Shown piece by piece: positions 5,685 to 8,204 of a DNA stretch of 8,204 nt. Below the pieces are notes generated by a model. That model did not search any database and was not told where the DNA came from. It was given only the letters and a program-made list of their open reading frames with translations. The stretch's first letter is position 1; the number at the start of each line of letters is the position of its first letter. Source of the DNA: Methanosarcinales archaeon (lineage in GTDB: Archaea > Halobacteriota > Syntropharchaeia > Alkanophagales > Methanospirareceae); assembly GCA_009618475.1 (NCBI GenBank), contig WJOV01000107.1:1-8204 (forward strand), given 5' to 3'. A program made the translations under genes and the position numbers.

Positions 5685-6356
5685 ATGACACATTACCTCA
5701 TAGAATTCAGATTTCATGGATACGCAAAGAGATACCTTAAGAGGTCACTCTTTGAAGTCGCGAGAAGATTTCATGTTAACGGTGTAACAAGAAAAAGACC
5801 TGTTCCTCATATTACCTTGGCAGGTCCCTTTGAAACGAGAGATATAGAAAGAGTAATTACAGATGTGGAAAGTGTTGCTAAAAATTACAATCTTGTGAAT
5901 TTTAAACTCAAAGGGTTTGGCTATTTCAATAATCCCGGAGGTAAAGTCATTTATGTTGATATTGAACCTTCAAAAGAACTCGAAGAACTGCGGTGGGAAT
6001 TAGCAAAAAGATTAATGAAGTATGTTGAACTCAAAGGAGGGGATAAGAATAAGCAATTCTCATTTCACGCCACAATCGCTTTTAAGGATATTGATAGGAA
6101 ATTTTCTGACATTTGGAGATACCTGAAAAGCAAAGAAGAACCCTACATCAACCAATATCTTTTGAGAATAGCAATTCTGAGAAATGGTAAAATATTGTAT
6201 GAGTATGACCTCATGCTCAAAAGGTTATTGAACCGAAGAGCGGCATTGCGCAAACGAATATGGAAGAAAACTATTTTAAGATTTAAGATGAAATTATTCT
6301 TCAGGAAAGCATTAGCTAAGGTTAAAAAGATATTCTGGAGAATGTTTAAGAAGTAG
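5685..6356 (+). CDS. 2H phosphoesterase (2'-5' RNA ligase/LigT-like) with a basic C-terminal tail
   Basis: Residues 1-178 form a 2H phosphoesterase fold, the family of LigT, RNA 2',3'-cyclic phosphodiesterases and cyclic-nucleotide hydrolases. Both catalytic HxT motifs are present: H42-I-T44 in VPHITLAGPF and H128-A-T130 in FHATIAF. The core is therefore predicted to hydrolyse or join 2',3'- or 2',5'-linked phosphoesters, with the true substrate unknown. The unusual part is residues 179-223, where 20 of 45 residues are K or R and none is acidic, interspersed with bulky W, F, I and L. That tail could bind RNA or lie on a membrane. The ATG is placed for a leaderless transcript. The small membrane-protein gene starts 55 bases downstream. 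Confidence 0.88.
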   Translation: MTHYLIEFRFHGYAKRYLKRSLFEVARRFHVNGVTRKRPVPHITLAGPFETRDIERVITDVESVAKNYNLVNFKLKGFGYFNNPGGKVIYVDIEPSKELEELRWELAKRLMKYVELKGGDKNKQFSFHATIAFKDIDRKFSDIWRYLKSKEEPYINQYLLRIAILRNGKILYEYDLMLKRLLNRRAALRKRIWKKTILRFKMKLFFRKALAKVKKIFWRMFKK

Positions 6357-6368
6357 CACGAGAAAAAG

Positions 6369-6377
6369 TTTATATAT
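6369..6377 (+). promoter_or_regulatory. TATA box with purine-rich BRE of the small membrane-protein gene
   Basis: TTTATATAT at 6369-6377, preceded by the purine-rich GAAAAAG at 6362-6368, is a good archaeal BRE/TATA pair. It predicts a transcript start near 6397-6400, which lies after the ATG at 6382 and therefore argues for a downstream start codon. Confidence 0.6.
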
Positions 6378-6399
6378 CTCAATGAGCAACAAAAATTTT

Positions 6400-6407
6400 G
6401 AGGTGAT
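6400..6407 (+). promoter_or_regulatory. Canonical Shine-Dalgarno deciding the TTG start of the small membrane protein
   Basis: GAGGTGAT is fully complementary to the usual archaeal 16S rRNA 3' end and stops four bases before TTG 6412. This is the standard methanogen arrangement and supports TTG 6412 over ATG 6382. Confidence 0.65.
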
Positions 6408-6411
6408 TATT

Positions 6412-6615
6412 TTGGATAAAAAGGATTTAATAAAAGATTATTTTGTTGGTTTTTTCGCAGGAATATATGGTGGATTGGTAGTATTATTTGCGGATAAAAT
6501 CCTCCCGCTTTTATGTTGGTGGACCGCTTTGTGTTTTCTATTATTTGTTCTGGTAATGTTTTTTATGGGTTTCATTGCATTACGTTTCGTAATCATATTT
6601 GCAGGAGATAATTAA
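6412..6615 (+). CDS. Small two-helix membrane protein, function unknown
   Basis: I do not recognise this protein. From TTG 6412 it has 67 residues: a short charged N-terminus (DKKDLIKDY) and two hydrophobic segments, about residues 11-29 (starting FVGFFAGIYGGLVVLF) and 34-62 (starting LPLLCWWTALCFLLF and running into MGFIALRFVIIF), then GDN. The charge pattern suggests both ends face the cytosol. An in-frame ATG at 6382 would add ten residues, but the TATA box at 6369-6377 would place the transcript start after it, and the Shine-Dalgarno at 6400-6407 points to TTG. The gene has its own promoter although it closely follows the 2H phosphoesterase gene on the same strand. Whether the two act together is unknown. 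Confidence 0.65.
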   Translation: MDKKDLIKDYFVGFFAGIYGGLVVLFADKILPLLCWWTALCFLLFVLVMFFMGFIALRFVIIFAGDN

Positions 6616-6643
6616 TTACGATTTCTATTAATTAATAATCAAT

Positions 6644-6757
6644 TCAATATGAAAATCCAAGTTCCTCTTTTGCCCATTTTAGGGAACTGTAAAACGAAGA
6701 GTTGTAGGTAAGATTTTGTGAAGCAAAAAAATCGAAGAGTTCAAATCTATCTGGCAT
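6644..6757 (-). other. Possible 37-codon open frame or gene remnant downstream of the CAP remnant
   Basis: An ATG at 6757, two bases after the CAP remnant's stop codon, opens a 37-codon frame starting MPDRFELFDFFASQNLTYN and ending KEELGFSY. Its composition is protein-like, but I recognise no family and see no Shine-Dalgarno. It may be a fragment of a lost gene or chance. Apart from this, bases 6616-6759 hold only AT-rich sequence and a 9-base direct repeat, CGAAGAGTT, at 6695-6703 and 6733-6741. Confidence 0.2.
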
Positions 6758-6759
6758 AA

Positions 6760-7109
6760 TCAACAGAAATCTTCAGTTATATACACCTTGTCATCCTTTG
6801 AAATAGCCACACCAATACCTTCACTTTTCCAATAGGCGTTTAAGATATTCTTTCTATGTCCCGGGCTATTCATCCCGCCTTGAACAGTGGATTCAGCTAT
6901 TTCCTCCTGAGTGTTCCAATCATAAGAGGGAATTCCACCATAGTAAGTTATCGAACTGTATAAATTGTTTTGAAAAATATTCTCGGCACCCATATAGATG
7001 TAATTTCCTACATGTACTTCGCAATTAAAGCCTCTTGTTGGTATCTATAAGAAAAATCATGACCTTCTGGGTCGCTATGACTGTAATAATTCCATTGCCA
7101 CGCATTGTA
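6760..7109 (-). pseudogene. Broken CAP/SCP-domain gene, N-terminally truncated and frameshifted
   Basis: The remnant of a CAP (SCP/PR-1) domain protein, usually secreted, is readable in two minus-strand frames. The upstream frame (7109 to about 7035) gives NYYSHSDPEGHDFSYRYQQ and the downstream frame (about 7032 to 6760) gives GFNCEVHVGNYIYMGAENIF, then SPGHRKNILN and the natural-looking end VYITEDFC. Together they hold the domain's conserved His (YSHSDPEG), Glu (GAENI) and His (SPGHR), so it was once a normal domain. The frames meet at CAACAAGAGGC (7040-7030), explained by loss of one base or gain of two. The first part of the domain and any signal peptide are missing, and the remnant starts right after the lipoprotein's stop codon. 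A glycine also stands in MNSPGHR's usual Trp position (QGGMNS). The downstream half alone (ATG 6993) could only make a partial domain. Confidence 0.72.
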
Positions 7110-7111
7110 TA

Positions 7112-8071
7112 TCACCAATAACCATCAACACTCATAACAACGCCTAACGACTCCCAGCGGTAGTATCCCAATTCCTCTTGCCGTTCATCCAACCTATCAC
7201 GCCTTGCACCCAATTCGCGTCCACTAATGTCCAATTCATTCTCTCTCGCTTTCAGGTCATTATACATTTTGTCCAGTCGTTCATATTCTTCGGGGTCGCT
7301 TATATGCGTTCTACCACCCACTGCCGTCTCATACGCATCAACGTCTCGCTCGTATGCTTCAACCGCTTTGTTATATTCCTCGATATCGCTATTGTACGCT
7401 TCTAACGCTCTGTCATACGCATCCCACTTCTGATTATAGTCCTCATAAAACCAGTACTCAGGAGACGTTGCCTTGTCTATGCTTATCGAGCCATACTCTT
7501 TACCGTCAACTACATAAGCAATCTTATCCGACGAATAGTCAAAATGATGATATTCGCGGTAAGAATCGGTCTCCTGGGATATGCGTGACGGAGACACAGG
7601 GGGATGAAAACCTTTACCAGTGCAATCTACATAGACCTGCCCTCTATCCGTGGTGTTGAAAGCATTAAGTGCATGTCCCTCACCCACGACAAAATCCACA
7701 CTGACAAACGCGGCTTTGATACCTGACGCTTCGGCATTGTTATGCAGCATCTCCGCAAAGTCCGCGCAAACAAACGAGCTTTCAATATAAGGTTGCTCAT
7801 CTGAGTCATCCTTTTCTAAGAAAGACATTAATTCATTCCATGTGGGGTCCGTAGCGTTTTTGTAGTTAACAAGACACACTCGCGACCCAGAAGCTTTAGA
7901 GTAAGGAAGCGTTTGTTCAGTAATGTTAGGATTGAAAAACTCAGTTAGTTCCGGTATTTTAGGCAGCTTTGTAGATGTCTGGACCACCTCTTCAAGGCAT
8001 CCCGTAAATATAGCCACCGCTACGATTGTTACCAGGATTATTATTTTTATATTTATATTTATATGCGCCAT
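7112..8071 (-). CDS. Lipoprotein with transglutaminase-like domain and tyrosine-heptad coiled coil
   Basis: The 319-residue protein begins with a hydrophobic signal segment (about 8-23) and a lipobox, IFTGC, predicting lipid attachment at C25 and a location outside the membrane. Residues about 95-155 look like a transglutaminase-like (papain-fold) domain with a Cys-His-Asp set: C102 in SSFVCADFAEMLH, H133 in GEGHALNAF and D149 in VYVDCTG. Enzymes of this fold cut or cross-link proteins; the substrate is unknown. Residues 211-305 are charged and helical, with six tyrosines (212, 219, 226, 233, 240, 247) spaced exactly seven apart, then a heptad-poor E/R-rich stretch. The end, WESLGVVMSVDGYW, looks structured. 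Only one Met can serve as start. It is followed directly by the CAP remnant, and proteins of both types occur outside cells. Confidence 0.8.
   Translation of the reverse strand: MAHININIKIIILVTIVAVAIFTGCLEEVVQTSTKLPKIPELTEFFNPNITEQTLPYSKASGSRVCLVNYKNATDPTWNELMSFLEKDDSDEQPYIESSFVCADFAEMLHNNAEASGIKAAFVSVDFVVGEGHALNAFNTTDRGQVYVDCTGKGFHPPVSPSRISQETDSYREYHHFDYSSDKIAYVVDGKEYGSISIDKATSPEYWFYEDYNQKWDAYDRALEAYNSDIEEYNKAVEAYERDVDAYETAVGGRTHISDPEEYERLDKMYNDLKARENELDISGRELGARRDRLDERQEELGYYRWESLGVVMSVDGYW
7316..7441 (-). repeat. 21-base tandem units encoding Y-containing heptads
   Basis: Six consecutive seven-residue units (residues 211-252 of the lipoprotein) include AYDRALE, AYNSDIE, EYNKAVE and AYERDVD, each with Tyr at position 2. 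The DNA has diverged through codon changes, so the repeat is clearest in protein. It suggests past unit duplication and a long regular coiled coil. Confidence 0.7.
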
Positions 8072-8135
8072 TATATAAATTTGTATTTAATCTTTATTTG
8101 AAATTTATGGTAACTACTCACCCCCCACCGCAAAA

Positions 8136-8144
8136 TTTATTATT
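8136..8144 (+). promoter_or_regulatory. TATA-like box of the right-edge gene
   Basis: TTTATTATT lies about 27 bases before the predicted leaderless start at ATG 8169. The gap from 8072 to 8168 is AT-rich and divergent, with no clear box for the lipoprotein gene. Confidence 0.35.
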
Positions 8145-8168
8145 AATGAAATTATATCCAATATCGCA

Positions 8169-8204
8169 ATGGTTGTAAATAAAACATTTCGTTTGATGGA
8201 TGGA
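8169..8204 (+). CDS. Start of an unidentified gene, cut by the window edge
   Basis: Twelve open codons from ATG 8169 read MVVNKTFRLMDG and run off the window. The ATG follows a TATA-like box at 8136-8144 at leaderless spacing, and the gene is divergent from the lipoprotein gene. Too short to identify. Confidence 0.35.
   Translation, partial: MVVNKTFRLMDG

Noticed and set aside
6695..6741. 9-base direct repeat CGAAGAGTT as a target-site duplication
   Set aside because: The 29 bases between the copies cannot be a mobile element, and no inverted ends flank them; likely chance in AT-rich sequence.
7178..7659. Plus-strand frames antisense to the lipoprotein gene
   Set aside because: They are Ser/Tyr/Ile-rich shadows caused by the repetitive codons of the coiled coil; the minus-strand frame has a signal peptide and domain signature.

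Overview
The window comes from an archaeon, most likely an uncultivated methanogen- or ANME-like member of the Methanomicrobia/Halobacteriota. The evidence is a prefoldin beta subunit, the F420 biosynthesis ligase CofE, a free-standing Trm112-type zinc protein, a methyltransferase-type corrinoid protein, BRE/TATA-like boxes about 25-30 bases before several starts with little or no leader, and one textbook archaeal Shine-Dalgarno (GAGGTGAT). The exact lineage is an inference.

Bases 1-4221 are mostly housekeeping. A divergent PurD-like gene runs off the left edge on the minus strand, and prefoldin beta leaves from the same gap on the plus strand. Prefoldin beta converges on cofE (minus), with a nested inverted repeat between them. 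cofE is divergent from a plus-strand run of three genes: Trm112-like protein, a two-helix membrane protein of unknown function, and pyrG (CTP synthase), which appears to have its own promoter inside the end of the gene before it.

Bases 4175-5589 (minus strand) hold a PIN-like toxin (DUF3368 type) with its UPF0175 antitoxin, the toxin gene overlapping the 3' end of pyrG tail to tail. Upstream of the pair lies a solitary corrinoid protein with no methyltransferase partner in view.

Bases 5590-6615 (plus strand) hold a 2H phosphoesterase (2'-5' RNA ligase/LigT fold) with an unusual 45-residue K/R-rich tail, then a 67-residue two-helix membrane protein whose best start is a TTG codon behind a near-perfect Shine-Dalgarno.

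Bases 6616-8071 (minus strand) are accessory. A lipoprotein with a transglutaminase-like Cys-His-Asp domain carries six tyrosines spaced exactly seven residues apart. Directly after its stop codon is the broken remnant of a CAP/SCP-domain gene, split by a single frameshift and lacking its N-terminal part. A probable new plus-strand gene starts at 8169 and runs off the right edge.

No CRISPR array, tRNA, rRNA or intact mobile element was seen. I found no clearly new multi-gene system. The parts most worth a second look are the 2H phosphoesterase with its membrane neighbour, the transglutaminase-like lipoprotein with the CAP remnant, and the PurD-like protein that lacks the usual motif.
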